Origin: Hymenochaete sp. R1
Taxonomy: Eukaryota > Basidiomycota > Agaricomycetes > Hymenochaetales > Hymenochaetaceae
DNA: 64,000 nucleotides
Assembly (NCBI GenBank): GCA_019400425.1
Contig: JAFREE010000024.1
Span: 155,449 to 219,448 of the forward strand
Direction: 5' to 3'
Both the position numbers and the translations under genes were made by a program. The first letter of the stretch is position 1; every line of letters begins with the position of its first letter. Positions 13,236 to 23,427 of this stretch are shown piece after piece. The notes beneath the pieces were generated by a model. It did not search any database. It worked only from the letters and a program-made list of their open reading frames with translations, and was not told the DNA's origin.

Positions 13236-14037
13236 ATGCCACCGAATCCGGCAGTCCTTGGGAGTCAGGCCGTTTACTACCCTGCTGCGGGCTCGTCGAG
13301 GTCTGTTGTGGTCGATGTATCAACGTGTCGAAACGTATCGCTGTTTAAAGGTAAGCATGGAATTGAAACAATAAAATCTATACTCCAACTCACCGTGAAA
13401 GTGTGAATGTACAGAGCTCATGAAGGAGTATCGGAAGGTCGACGACAATGTCACAATGCGGCTCAACAGGACGGTCGCAATGTTTCGAGAACGAGGTGCC
13501 TCGAGCTCGTCACGAAATCCAGAAGAAGAAGCCTGTGCCTTCTTCTGGAAGGCTCTTGTCGGTTCGTTACACGAACCTACACCTCCGTTAGAATCTTCAA
13601 TGATTTCATACCGTGACTTGCAGGCAACTGGAAAAGGCGGACAGAGATCATTGAATATTGTGTCCGCGCGATCGACGAAAGCATCGACAGCGAACGAATG
13701 ACGCTGAAAACCAATGACTTGGCTTCTGACACTCGGAAAGAACTGCAACAAAACTCTTTCAGTGAAGAAATAAAGGTGCGTATTTGAGAAAATCGATTTT
13801 ATTTCTTCCATGTTAATGCCAGTACACGTTACAGCAGAAGCAAATTCGAAATGAACTCTCGGTCGAAGCCATCATCCGACAACGATCACTGGACGGTAAA
13901 ATTCTTGCCATTTCAGAGGAGTTAGAATCTTATCATCTTCATCCCTTCATGTAGCTTTCCGGAGTCGGTGTAAGTTCTTCGAACCGCCAGATGCGGAGAC
14001 GCGCGAGTGGTACGATCGAGCGCGCAAAGGTCGATGA
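13236..14037 (+). CDS. MIX23: Mitochondrial intermembrane-space protein MIX23 (Cid2/CCDC58 family)
   Basis: Five exons (13236-13350, 13415-13561, 13624-13775, 13835-13895, 13955-14037) encode 185 residues. MIX23 is an intermembrane-space protein that supports import across the mitochondrial inner membrane; the family was earlier called caffeine-induced death protein 2. Recognition rests on LFKELMKEYRKVDD near the N-terminus, NELSVEAIIRQRSLDVFRSR near the end and the closing CKFFEPPD. All four family cysteines are present (CRNVSL, CAFFWK, EYCVRA, SRCKFF), and the middle pair is separated by 20 residues, as in human CCDC58. The ATG at 13236 was chosen because its frame runs directly into the first cysteine block. 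An open minus-strand frame overlaps exon 1 but is not needed. Confidence 0.9.
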
Positions 14038-14309
14038 TAAGACACGATTGAATAGCTTTCCAGTCTAACAAATAATGTGCTCTTATCAACATGTATTTTA
14101 CACCCGCATTATCTTCTCACAGCTCACGCATAATACATAGGCCGAGGTTCTTCTTTATCTTTTAGACATTGTCTGGTGATGTGATGAGCTGCTGTAGTTT
14201 CGGGAGTTGCCAGGTATGACGTAACGTTGCTTTGCGGCTTCCTGTGGCGTGCTTTCAACCCAGGCAGCAATCCTTGGTTTCACTCAACCATCCACCCTAT
14301 CGGTCCACT

Positions 14310-15238
14310 ATGCATCTTTTCACGTCTCCCAACGCTCTCACTATGCTCTCTCTTCCTCTGGTCCTCGCGGCAGGCGCCATGGCGGCTCCAATGTCTTATG
14401 CTCGACTCATGCTTCAGTTCTTCAATTTCTGGCCAGGTGGACCAGCCCAAGACATGTTAGGACTTCTCGACGACGACGTGAAAGTGCCCGTCACCCTCGG
14501 AGTCATGTCGCAATGCCCAGATGCTTTGATTTGCGAGGCAACGATGGACAAGGTGCTGAACCAGGTTGGGGATAAGATTGAGCTCTCGCTTTCGTTCATT
14601 GGATAGTGCGTATATCGTCTTAGTTTTCATTTTCACGCGGCTCCTAATTCATCAACTTCTTGCAAACCAGCTTAAATGACACCGAACCCAACTTTGGTGT
14701 CACTTGTCCCCACGGTGCGAACGAATGCAGAGGCAATATCCATCAACTCTGTGCAGCTCAACATCTCGACCAAAAACGTTGGTGGGCGTTTGTTCAGTGC
14801 CAGAACTTCAACGGACGAAGTAAAGTTGGAAGGGAGGATGTTGCATTCAAATGTGCTGATACGGCCAACTTTGACTGGAAGGAAAGTGGGGTTGCGGACT
14901 GTGCGGGCGAGGACGCGTCAGGCAAGGTAGATGAAGGGATCCAGCTGCTAAAGGAAAGCGTGCAGCACAGTGATGACCTCGGGATTGAGTACGTTTCTTT
15001 ACGGGTGAAATCAACCCCAGTCGCTAATCTATATCATTATACAGGAGAAGCTGTACGATACTTATCAATGGAAGCCCTGTATGCGTACATGACGGAACAT
15101 GGAAGGAGTGCGAGGTAAGGGCGCTCGAGTTACAGCCATCCTTGCTACGAACCATGACTCAAACACTGTATATAGGACGGACATGCTCCCGAAGACTTCG
15201 TCCGACAGATAAACGCTGAATACGAGAGGTTGAATTAG
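14310..15238 (+). CDS. GILT-like thiol reductase family protein
   Basis: Four exons (14310-14605, 14671-14988, 15045-15114, 15176-15238) encode 248 residues. The protein has a hydrophobic start (SLPLVLAAGAMAAP) typical of a signal peptide, then VPVTLGVMSQCPDALICEAT, GVTCPHGANECRGN with the family's CXHGXXEC-type motif, and near the end LINGSPVCVHDGTWKECE. This is the architecture of gamma-interferon-inducible lysosomal thiol reductase, which reduces disulfides in acidic compartments. The expected CXXC active site is replaced by CPDA, with the next cysteine three residues further on (C-X5-C). It should enter the secretory pathway. Family assignment is good, but catalytic activity is doubtful. 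Confidence 0.85.
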
Positions 15239-15326
15239 GGTTTGAATCTGCTATCGCGCCACGCTGCGAATCCATGACTTTTGCTTGCCAATAATAGCCC
15301 CAACATCGAAACGGAGACGCCCACCG

Positions 15327-15774
15327 TCATGGTCCTCCAAAGGCAAGCTCCCAAACGATGACTGTCGCGTTGATAAATATGAGTGGCACTGAAGTGTCCA
15401 TATTCGTTCATGATGAAGACGTTTGATTAGCTTTTTCTTTCTGTATATATGTATCAACTTCCACTGTACAATACGCACCTCGCATGAGTGTCCTAACTGC
15501 TCCAATAAGATTGACAAGTTTTGCTTTGACGCTTATTTCTTGATTTGAATTGCCGCCCATGCCTGAGTAAGGGTCATAGGGTTGTTGGAAGGTTGGTTGT
15601 TGCACTGAATGCGACGTCCATCCCACTAAGTTCGATGAGTATATCGGAAAAGAAAAGACGGAACGGATTGGAGGGATACGCACGTCGCGCCAGGAACCGT
15701 TCTTCGTTCAGGACTGCCATGGCATTTATGAGCAGTAAACATACTTTGAATATTGCCCCGAGCCACCCAGCCAT
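15327..15774 (-). CDS. YOS1: ER-Golgi transport protein Yos1 (IER3IP1 family)
   Basis: Three exons (15774-15684, 15625-15479, 15388-15327) encode 99 residues. Yos1 is a small membrane protein of the Yip1-Yif1 complex needed for COPII traffic between ER and Golgi. The first hydrophobic segment is WLGAIFKVCLLLINAMAVL followed by NEERFLARLGW, and the second, after AKLVNLIGAVRTLMR, is PLIFINATVIVWELAF. Both blocks are diagnostic of the family and the length is normal (about 80-100). A Gln/Pro/Gly-rich loop of about 25 residues lies between them. Its 3' end faces the GILT-like gene (convergent, 88 bp apart). Confidence 0.93.
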
Positions 15775-16040
15775 TTCGTCAGAAAGAAAACAAAGTCGTA
15801 AAGAATATAAACCAGGCTGGGTTCGTGATGCTGGCTGGGAGTAGTGAAGGTCAAGGCACAAGTCTGGATTGGGTTGCTGTCGTGTCGTGAACGTGGGGAA
15901 AGGCAGCTGGTGGAGAGGCACGGTTGTTTACTGCACGTGATTTTTTGCTTTCCCTTTCGCTCCTTTCGCCGAATCCGAGTCGATTCCATCCTCTTCACTT
16001 CACCGACTTTCAACTCATCCGTTTCACCCACTGGAGGGTC

Positions 16041-17067
16041 ATGCAGTCGGCCACCAATAGCCTAAGAGCATGTGAGCTCAATATACACGTCGTTGTAGGA
16101 AAGCCGAAGCTCATCTCGTTGTCAGTGTCTCATAGGCAAACCCAACGTTCTTTAATTCCTCACCAAGTTGGGACTTCCTCTCGACTTCCTATAACTGCTC
16201 GATGGGAGCAACGTCGCGGGTAAGATTTAATACGAAACAACGTTTTTAGCAAACGTCTAACTTTCTCTCTGAATTCTAGGGCATGGTCTCCAGTAAAGTG
16301 GTTCCAACGGTCTCTGACTCCGAAAATCCGTGAGAAGGATAGTGAGAGAGAAATCGAGGAGGCTCGGCAACGGGCTCGGGCATCCGGAGAGGCGAGCGTT
16401 TTTGACTACGAGGTACCAGCTACCGTGGAAGCTGGCGGCAAAACTGTCACTGTGCCTTCTGTTCTCGATGCAACTCCTTCCGAAGTGCGTTTTTCTTCAG
16501 TCGCTGAATATAGCTAATCAATACTGACATTCTCATGCTGATAGCACCGGGGCGCTACGAGCAACTTCAGGATATCTCACCGCAAGCTCAACAAACTTGC
16601 TCATCAAATATCGGGCAAGCCCATCGATTCTGCAATCCTACAGATGATGTTCAGTGAGAAGCGGGCGTCCAAGCGAGTTAAGAGTATGCTTGCGCAGGCG
16701 AAAGGTGCAGCTGTCGCACGTGGAATGGATTCGGAAAAACTCGTAGTCTGTGAGACTTTCTGCATAATTTCCTGAAGTCTTCACTCTTTGACCGATATGG
16801 TTTTTTTTTGAAAAAAAAATAGCGGAGGCTTGGGTGAACAAAGGACAAGGCGGAAGATTGGCGAAACGACTGGAGATCAAAGGGCGCGGAAAGATAGGTA
16901 TCCAAACAAGATACTCTGCTAAAATGGTTGTTAAGCTTCGTGAGGGCTTAACATTTGAGGAGAGGAGGTTGAAGGATAGAGAGGCACGTCTGAAAAGGAT
17001 CGTTTCATCTGGACTTAATAGGGAAGACGTACCTCTTAGAAATCCTAGTTCTCAGTGGGCTTGGTGA
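16041..17067 (+). CDS. MRPL22: Mitochondrial large-subunit ribosomal protein uL22m
   Basis: Four exons (16041-16219, 16280-16484, 16545-16749, 16823-17067) encode 277 residues. The conserved uL22 core is read from exons 3-4: [52 protein letters not shown], then a basic stretch [20 protein letters not shown]. The extra N-terminal region, rich in Ser and Arg, fits a mitochondrial targeting sequence. The last intron ends in an A-rich tract directly before the AG. The ATG at 16041 is the first plausible start; an upstream in-frame ATG at 15924 also exists, so the N-terminus is less certain than the rest. Confidence 0.9.
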
Positions 17068-17293
17068 TCCGTTACCTATACATACATCTCTTAGAATGTC
17101 TTTGAAGTAATGGCAAATGCGAACATGAAGACTACTCGAGCCTGAACTGGACTCCACTATTTTTAAACTGAGATTACATAATATGAGCGAGGCGCGCAGT
17201 CGGTATGATGACACGTCGCGTTCGCACTTTAGCCAGCCAAAGTTACTTCCCCTCAGCCATCGTGCGTTCACCCTTCATCTCCAGTACTTGACA

Positions 17294-19049
17294 ATGGCTG
17301 TCTTCCATTGTCTGGTACCTCTTATACTGTTCATATGGTCGACATTGTTATGCGTATCAGCGGACAATACGTTTGAAAACACTGCTATCGCACGTACAAT
17401 TGAGCTAGCGGGCTCGCTCGTACATGTCCGTACCACGTTTGCTGCCAAAGCCCTTGAGACGGGAGCGACCGTATATGCTTTTGCGCTGAGCCCCGAAGAG
17501 GCAGAAAAGACAAGCTTCTTGGAGGCAAGGCTCAAGGGTGATCCTACACCGCTGGAACTGCAGCACTTCGGTTTTAACCCAACGTCGTATGTTCACTTCA
17601 CTCATGGGTTGTCGTTTTGTTTGTATTTATCTGATGGCTTGAATAGGAATGCGTATATGTACGCTGCTGTACTTCCAAAGGGCCTGAAAAAGAACGAGGA
17701 CATCACTGTTGATTTAGAGACTGTGCAGACTCACGCAACGTATCCATGGCCTGCTACGGTCTCACAAAACGATGTGATGTCGCTGAAATACGAAACGGAC
17801 TTATTTGTTATAAGTCCGTATGAGACGAAGACTCAGAGGACGAAGATTAGGTACGTGCTACTACTATACAACTTGCATATTTCATTCTTATTTCTCTGCA
17901 GATCGTCAAGCCCGAAGGTCAACTCCTTCACCGAGCCCAAGAACGTCGAGGCCTTCACATTCGACGCTCCAGTCACGAAGTCAGGTGCAACAATCACCTA
18001 TGGACCGTATAACAACATCCCGGCATCTGCCAATGCCGAATTTGCGAAGAATACTCAATCCCGAGTCACTGTCCATTACCAACACGACCTTCCCGTCATG
18101 GAGATCACGAAGATGGTCAGAGCGGCTGAGATCAGTCATTGGGGCTCAAACATCAATATACAGGATGAGCTTTGGTTGCACAATGCAGGGCCTGAGTATG
18201 GAATCGTCTTTCACTTGTCATACAGCGGACGTTAATCAGTGGATTTGCAGATTGAAAGGTCACTTTTCACGTGTGGACCACCAACGTCAAGCATTCCATA
18301 AGAGACTATCAGGACATGTCTTCCAGGGCGCTTCCCTCCATCTCCCACCTGGCATTCGTGATGCATACTACGTGGACATCGTCGGCAATGTTTCAACATC
18401 CAACCTTCGCACCACAGCCTCCGTGCCGAAAGGCTCTAAAGCGAAACAATCGAGCTTGCTCGAGTTCCGCCCTCGATATCCTCTTATGGGAGGCTGGAAC
18501 TACAGCTTCACGCTTGGGTTCGACGCTCCTTTGAGGGACTGGGCGGCATTTGACAAGAGCGAAGGGAAGCATATAGTTGCTATACCGATTTTGACCCAGT
18601 TTCCAGACACTGTGATTACTGAAGCTGAGGTTAAGATTGTCCTGCCCGAGGGTGCGAGGTAAGTGCCCGCCTTTCTTTTTCCATACAATTTCGGTTTGCC
18701 TAATTACGCACACTCAGCAATCTGGAAGTCTACCCTCCTTTCCCTCCTGTTACCGTGAAGACGTCAGTGCATAATAGCTACTTGGACACGAAGGGCCGCA
18801 CAACAGTATCTTTCTTCTATAAAAACTTGACAGACAGACATGCTGGGTTTATTTATGTGGGTGCTTTCCCGTTATAAATGGAGCTCATCAACTAAATGAA
18901 GGTCAATTCAGGTCGCCTACAAAGTGTCGCTATTAGATCATTTCCGAAAGTCTCTTGCTACTTGCGGTTTCTTCTTCATCCTTTTTGCAATCGCGAGTTT
19001 CGTGCGGAGAATGGACATGACCATCCGTCGCGTCGATAAAAAGTACTAA
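17294..19049 (+). CDS. OST1: Oligosaccharyltransferase subunit OST1 (ribophorin I)
   Basis: Six exons (17294-17586, 17647-17850, 17902-18195, 18251-18658, 18718-18856, 18912-19049) encode 491 residues, close to yeast OST1. Ribophorin I is an ER membrane subunit of the complex that transfers glycans to Asn in nascent proteins. The product has a signal peptide (CLVPLILFIWSTLLCVSA), luminal blocks such as MEITKMVRAAEISHWGSNIN and DEYYVDIVGNVSTS-like residues (here AYYVDIVGNVSTSNLR), LMGGWNYSFTLGFDAPL, and one C-terminal membrane helix ATCGFFFILFAIASFV followed by a short basic tail. Start at 17294 was chosen because it puts the signal peptide first; an earlier in-frame ATG would add 37 residues without a family match. 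Confidence 0.95.
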
Positions 19050-19297
19050 TGTGATGCTCTTGTAGACATTATTTACAGGGGAAAATAGGATTGATACCTG
19101 TTGAAAAGGAGTATATAGTGTGCATGCGCATACAATATTGTAACAGCTTCAAGGCCAGGAAGGAATCTCAACCACAACCAACTTTCAATAATCTCGTTCG
19201 CTCGTTCCCCTCGTGAAACTGTGTAAAGTCAAGAACTTGCACCCTTGCGGAGCTGGCATCCTATCAAAACTTGACCGTCAATTCTCGAGTGCTTCGC

Positions 19298-19965
19298 TTA
19301 TGTTGACAAGTGGACGTACGGTTCCAAGCTCGTGTAAATCCCCTTAACACCTGCCTTCGTCTGGCAATTCATAAACAACCCATCATTCGACTGCTGCCCC
19401 ATATCAAAATATAGTCTCGAACCCCTCCATCTCCATGTCCCCTCCACGCCCTCCGGCTCGGCACCCAACTCGAGTCGCAGCGGTGCCGGGTGCAAGAGCT
19501 GGTTCTTACCGGCGGTGTCGGCGGGGTTGAGTGTGGTGGAGGTGGTGACGTTGAGGACGTTGACACGCATGATGGTTGTTGTGTTGATGGGTTGCCAGAG
19601 TTGGTTTCCGTGTATGTAGAAGAGCGGAGGGGAGACGTCTTCAGATACGGTGGTTGGGGCATCGACGCCTTCAATCCACAAGGTAACAAGTGTCTTCTGT
19701 TTAGACGCATGTCGTGATAGAAATGGGATGACATACCTTTTTCAGCCGGTACGGTCAGATATCTCGGGACATACCGACTCGAGCTAATCCCCTCCATTAT
19801 CGCCTCTACGAACGTAGAGCCCGGGACGATGTTCCCAATCGACGTATGCGGAAGTGTGCCCCACCCACCATCCCATTGTGGTATGCTTACGATAAACGCG
19901 AAGTGCAGGGACACTGGCAGGAGAAGAGTGAGAGCGGAAGGGAGAGAAGCAAAGTGTCTGAGCAT
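19298..19965 (-). CDS. Secreted protein of unknown function
   Basis: Two exons (19965-19737 and 19668-19298) encode 199 residues. The intron of 68 bp uses GTATGT and ends TTGAAG; this acceptor is the only one that keeps the good frame. The N-terminus MLRHFASLPSALTLLLPVSL is a clear signal peptide. The mature part has PQWDGGWGTLPHTSIGNIVP, RYLTVPAEKGVDAPTTVSED, many Thr/Asn (NTTTIMRVNVLNVTTSTTLN, likely N-glycosylated) and FDMGQQSNDGLFMNCQTKAG near the end. Only one cysteine is evident in that last stretch, so it is not a typical cysteine-rich effector. I do not recognise the family. The gene converges on OST1. Confidence 0.6.
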
Positions 19966-20823
19966 CTCTTTACTTCGGTCACTCTCAAGAGCGGGAAGGG
20001 GTGGTACGTATCACCAAAAGGAAACCTTTTCATAAAGAATGGGAAAGGGGAAAGGAACGTACGAGAACTCAAGCATACGTGGAACGTTGAGCTTCTGCGA
20101 ACGCAATGCTCAAAGATTCTCCGACCATACTATTCTCCGAGTTTTTGACATAAAAGAGCATTTATTCGGTGCCGGAGTGTAGCGCTTAATCCTCGATGAA
20201 ACAGCGGATGTCAAGAGACCGAGGAATTATGCTGCAGTAAGCGGGTCCATGTAGGTGTACATGGATGACATCATGCGACGTAGGCTGTTCAGGACTGAGT
20301 GAGTGGGATGTCTCTTCGTAGACTAGCAGTAGTTAAATGAGAGTGTAGGCCTCCCGAGCAAGCGTGGCTTGTGACCATTAAATGATGTGGGATTCAAATC
20401 CGAACGCGAATCGTCTAAGTATCAGAGTACACGCAGAGTATACAACGGAACACCAGGTGATGATAATATCGCTGCATGCATAGAATAAATATATGTAGCT
20501 TTGGTGATGCGAATGGTGATCGATAATGATAGTGAAAGAGAAAATGAGGGACGTAGTGGATAACATCCGGTTAGATGGACAACAAGGTTACACATGACAA
20601 AGGAGTAAAAATATAAAAAGAAGCAGAGATGGAATCGACGATACAAATTCTATGGGTAGCGTGTGCTGGGTGGCAAGTTATTTGGCGTGCCGCGCCATTC
20701 CCATCGTCATGCCTTCCTAGAGGACAACAAGAGGTTGAATAACAATAAAAGGTTGAGAGAAGAAGGAAGAGTCCAACAGAAGCGCTCTGATGTAAGAAGA
20801 GAAAAAGAAAAAAAGAGCGACCA
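19966..20823. other. Intergenic, about 0.86 kb
   Basis: Between the promoter of the secreted-protein gene and the 3' end of the disordered-protein gene. AT-rich from 20380 to 20640, with short pyrimidine/purine runs. No gene or RNA recognised. Confidence 0.5.
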
Positions 20824-22845
20824 TCATCCAGATCTCCTAGAGCTCCGCCTCAACGTCCTTTCAACAACAGGACTACCCAACGCCGCCATTGTTGCGCTCT
20901 TCTTTGTCTTTGAGTTCGCTCGCGTCCTTTTCCCCGCTGCAGCCGCGGGGCTCTCTGTACCTAGAAGCCTCGATTTCACGCCCGCGCTTGACGCTGGGCC
21001 CGGCGAACGAAGGTTGTACCGGGCCCTGCCTGGTGATATGCCCAGATTTGCTATTGTTGGCCTCTTGTGAACGTGAATGGGAGAGGAAGGGCCAGACATG
21101 GACGATTTACGCACGAGATTCGTCGACATGCGTTTGCTTAGCGGGAGTGAATGGGAATGGGAAGAGAGGGAAGAGGTTCGACGCCGGATGGAGGGCGAGA
21201 CGATGGAGGGCGAGACGCGGAAAGCATTGGTTGCTTTCCGGAGGACAGGAGTAGTGCGTGAGTACGAAGAACAATTCGCACTCACGCTCGTGGCAGAGCT
21301 ATGTCGGTGAAGACTCGTTCCTGCAGAGAAAGACGGATGGGCATGGGTTTCAACTTGAGACGTCATACGTCTCGGTGTCAAGCTTGAATCCCAGAAGGAG
21401 TTGGTTGGGGTGATGCTTGGTGACCGAACGAAACCCGAGGTCGGACCGAGAAATGCTGAAGTCGCCACTGAGGCTGGAGTGACAGCAGGGGTTGTTGGGG
21501 CCATAGGGGTGGGCGTGAGAGCGCCTCCCGCGGTCGGTGAGTCACTTCCTTCTCTCGGCTCCGAATCTGCTTCAACACAATCGACCATCACGAAGTCCTC
21601 GTCCTCCTGACTACTTTGTGTGGCGAATGCGGATAGATTAGGAGACGACTGCGATGCGGGGTTATGGTGAGTCTGGGATTGAGAAGCCAGTTGCCAAGAC
21701 GGTTGGGACGTGGGGAATGCCTGCGAGCTCGGGACACCCATCTGGGATAGTGACAAATGCTCGCCGCCATTTTGATTCTGCGAGTTGAATCCGACAGTAG
21801 CGAACTGTGACTCCGATAGCCCGCTTGAGTCCACAATCGAGTTGCCTGTCTCAGCCATGTCAACTATTTTAGCGTCTTGTGTTGCATCGGTACCTCCGTC
21901 AGAATATACGAATGATCCATTTGGCGTGATGATAGGAGTCTTGACGTACTCTTCGTCATCAGCCATCTGCGAGTCATCCTGAGACTGGGACGTCGTGAGG
22001 GAGGGCACAGAGGGTTGGGAGCTCTGTGGCTCCTGAGACTGGAACTGTGGATGTGAGCCGCAGTAGTCCCCCGGGAGAACCAACTGGGGGTGTGCTGCTT
22101 GAAGGCGGGAATTGACTGCAGCAGACCCAATACTCCGTGAGGAGCGACTCGTGCCTCTATTCCCTTGAGAAGAACCACCAGACCCCCAGAAGAAAACATC
22201 CGTCGGCATAATGAATGGAGCAGAAGGCTCCCTCCGTAACTGCTGCAAAGTGATGGCACTGGAACTTGGAGCAGGGCTAGAATCCATAGTATTCTCATAC
22301 TCATAATCGAATTGGTTTCGACCCCATGTAAATCTGGGCCTGCTTATTCTTCGCCATTCGTTATGTACATCTCCGAACCGCTTGAGTTTGCGGACATCTG
22401 TCTTGCGTATGGTTGGAACCGGAGGAAGGATACTGGGCTCGTGCGCAAAGTCTCGTACTTTTATTCCCAATAGTGCAAGTTCCTCGACAGTAGGTTGGGT
22501 TCTTGTGGGAGTTGCGGAAACGGGTTCAGTGGGTACGCGTTCCAAAGGTTGAGTCCGATCAGTGCTAGTGTCAATTTGCGGTGGCTGACGTGTAGAGACT
22601 TCCATATCAATAAGTTGAACAAAGAACTGATGAGTAGTTATGCTTACCTGTTGGCTATTTGAACTGGAATCGATTGCAGTGGATGGGATAAATGAACTAG
22701 GTGTCCATGGATCGGGATCAGGCAGAGACGTGATGCCCCAAAATTCTGCCATGGTGCGTTGTTTCCGCTTGTGAGGAGGTTTTGGAGTGAAGATAGGTCC
22801 GTGGCGAGAGATGGAGGGGCTTGAAGCAAACTCGGTCATGTTCAA
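20824..22845 (-). CDS. Long intrinsically disordered protein, function unknown
   Basis: A continuous frame gives 673 residues. A likely 63-bp intron at 22647-22585 (GTAAGC...GTCAG) has a length divisible by three, so the spliced product would be 652 residues. The composition is dominated by Ser, Gln, Pro and Thr. The only blocks that look structured are the N-terminal MAEFWGITSLPDPDPWTP and the segment RKTDVRKLKRFGDVHNEWRR. Many SQ and SP/TP sites occur in the middle. The C-terminus is strongly basic (GRARYNLRSPG, GKRTRANSKTKKSA, RTLRRSSRRSG), suggesting nucleic-acid binding and a nuclear location. I do not recognise a domain. Length and unbroken frame make coding status convincing. Confidence 0.7.
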   Translation of the reverse strand: MNMTEFASSPSISRHGPIFTPKPPHKRKQRTMAEFWGITSLPDPDPWTPSSFIPSTAIDSSSNSQQVSITTHQFFVQLIDMEVSTRQPPQIDTSTDRTQPLERVPTEPVSATPTRTQPTVEELALLGIKVRDFAHEPSILPPVPTIRKTDVRKLKRFGDVHNEWRRISRPRFTWGRNQFDYEYENTMDSSPAPSSSAITLQQLRREPSAPFIMPTDVFFWGSGGSSQGNRGTSRSSRSIGSAAVNSRLQAAHPQLVLPGDYCGSHPQFQSQEPQSSQPSVPSLTTSQSQDDSQMADDEEYVKTPIITPNGSFVYSDGGTDATQDAKIVDMAETGNSIVDSSGLSESQFATVGFNSQNQNGGEHLSLSQMGVPSSQAFPTSQPSWQLASQSQTHHNPASQSSPNLSAFATQSSQEDEDFVMVDCVEADSEPREGSDSPTAGGALTPTPMAPTTPAVTPASVATSAFLGPTSGFVRSPSITPTNSFWDSSLTPRRMTSQVETHAHPSFSAGTSLHRHSSATSVSANCSSYSRTTPVLRKATNAFRVSPSIVSPSIRRRTSSLSSHSHSLPLSKRMSTNLVRKSSMSGPSSPIHVHKRPTIANLGISPGRARYNLRSPGPASSAGVKSRLLGTESPAAAAGKRTRANSKTKKSATMAALGSPVVERTLRRSSRRSG

Positions 22846-23427
22846 GCAGATTGAGGCACTCTATGGGCGTCTTGATAGAATCGAAATATGCAATTGCACA
22901 CTCAGTGCGACGAAACTTGCACGAAGTAGCACGTGGGACTGAGCACCCGAGGGAGGGGGTCAAAGACGCAGGTATGGCAGGACAGCAATGTTGGTTGCGG
23001 GTGCCTTTATATATGTTTCGGAGGGTGCGGGCAAAGCTGTGCGAAACGTGTTGGGTGCGAGGGAAGGAGGTGGAGATGATGGTGGTAAATAAATGAAAGG
23101 AGATGAGTGCGAAGTGTCTCGATGAATCATCCGGCCAATCGGAATAAGAATCGTTGATGACAAATTATATAACCTTTATTTAATTGTTTTCCGAATCAAG
23201 AAGCGAGCATTGATTTTAATATGACGTAATATAATGATTAGGCAGCAATCGCGTACGTAAGTAACGCGTCTTACCCGGTTGTTCATTTGCCGGCCTTCCG
23301 CGTCTTCGCGCTGAACTGGCGTCCGTCCATTCATCGTCAAAAAATCCCGATCTCTTTTGGCCACGCCGCACTCGACATCACCTCTTCTTTTCTCATTTCG
23401 CTGCCCGGGGCGACGTTCTGCCCACGA
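22846..23427. promoter_or_regulatory. Divergent intergenic region, 0.58 kb
   Basis: Separates two outward-transcribed genes (disordered protein on the minus strand, PP2C on the plus strand), so it should hold both promoters. AT-rich from 23160 to 23245. No motif is strong enough to name. Confidence 0.5.

Noticed and set aside
13018..13323. Minus-strand open frame of 101 codons overlapping MIX23 exon 1
   Set aside because: It lies antisense to a well-supported exon, has no motif, and no upstream exon was found. Probably a shadow frame.
20378..20646. Small minus-strand frames in the AT-rich interval
   Set aside because: Hydrophobic and Ser-rich because of base composition; no start context or splice support.
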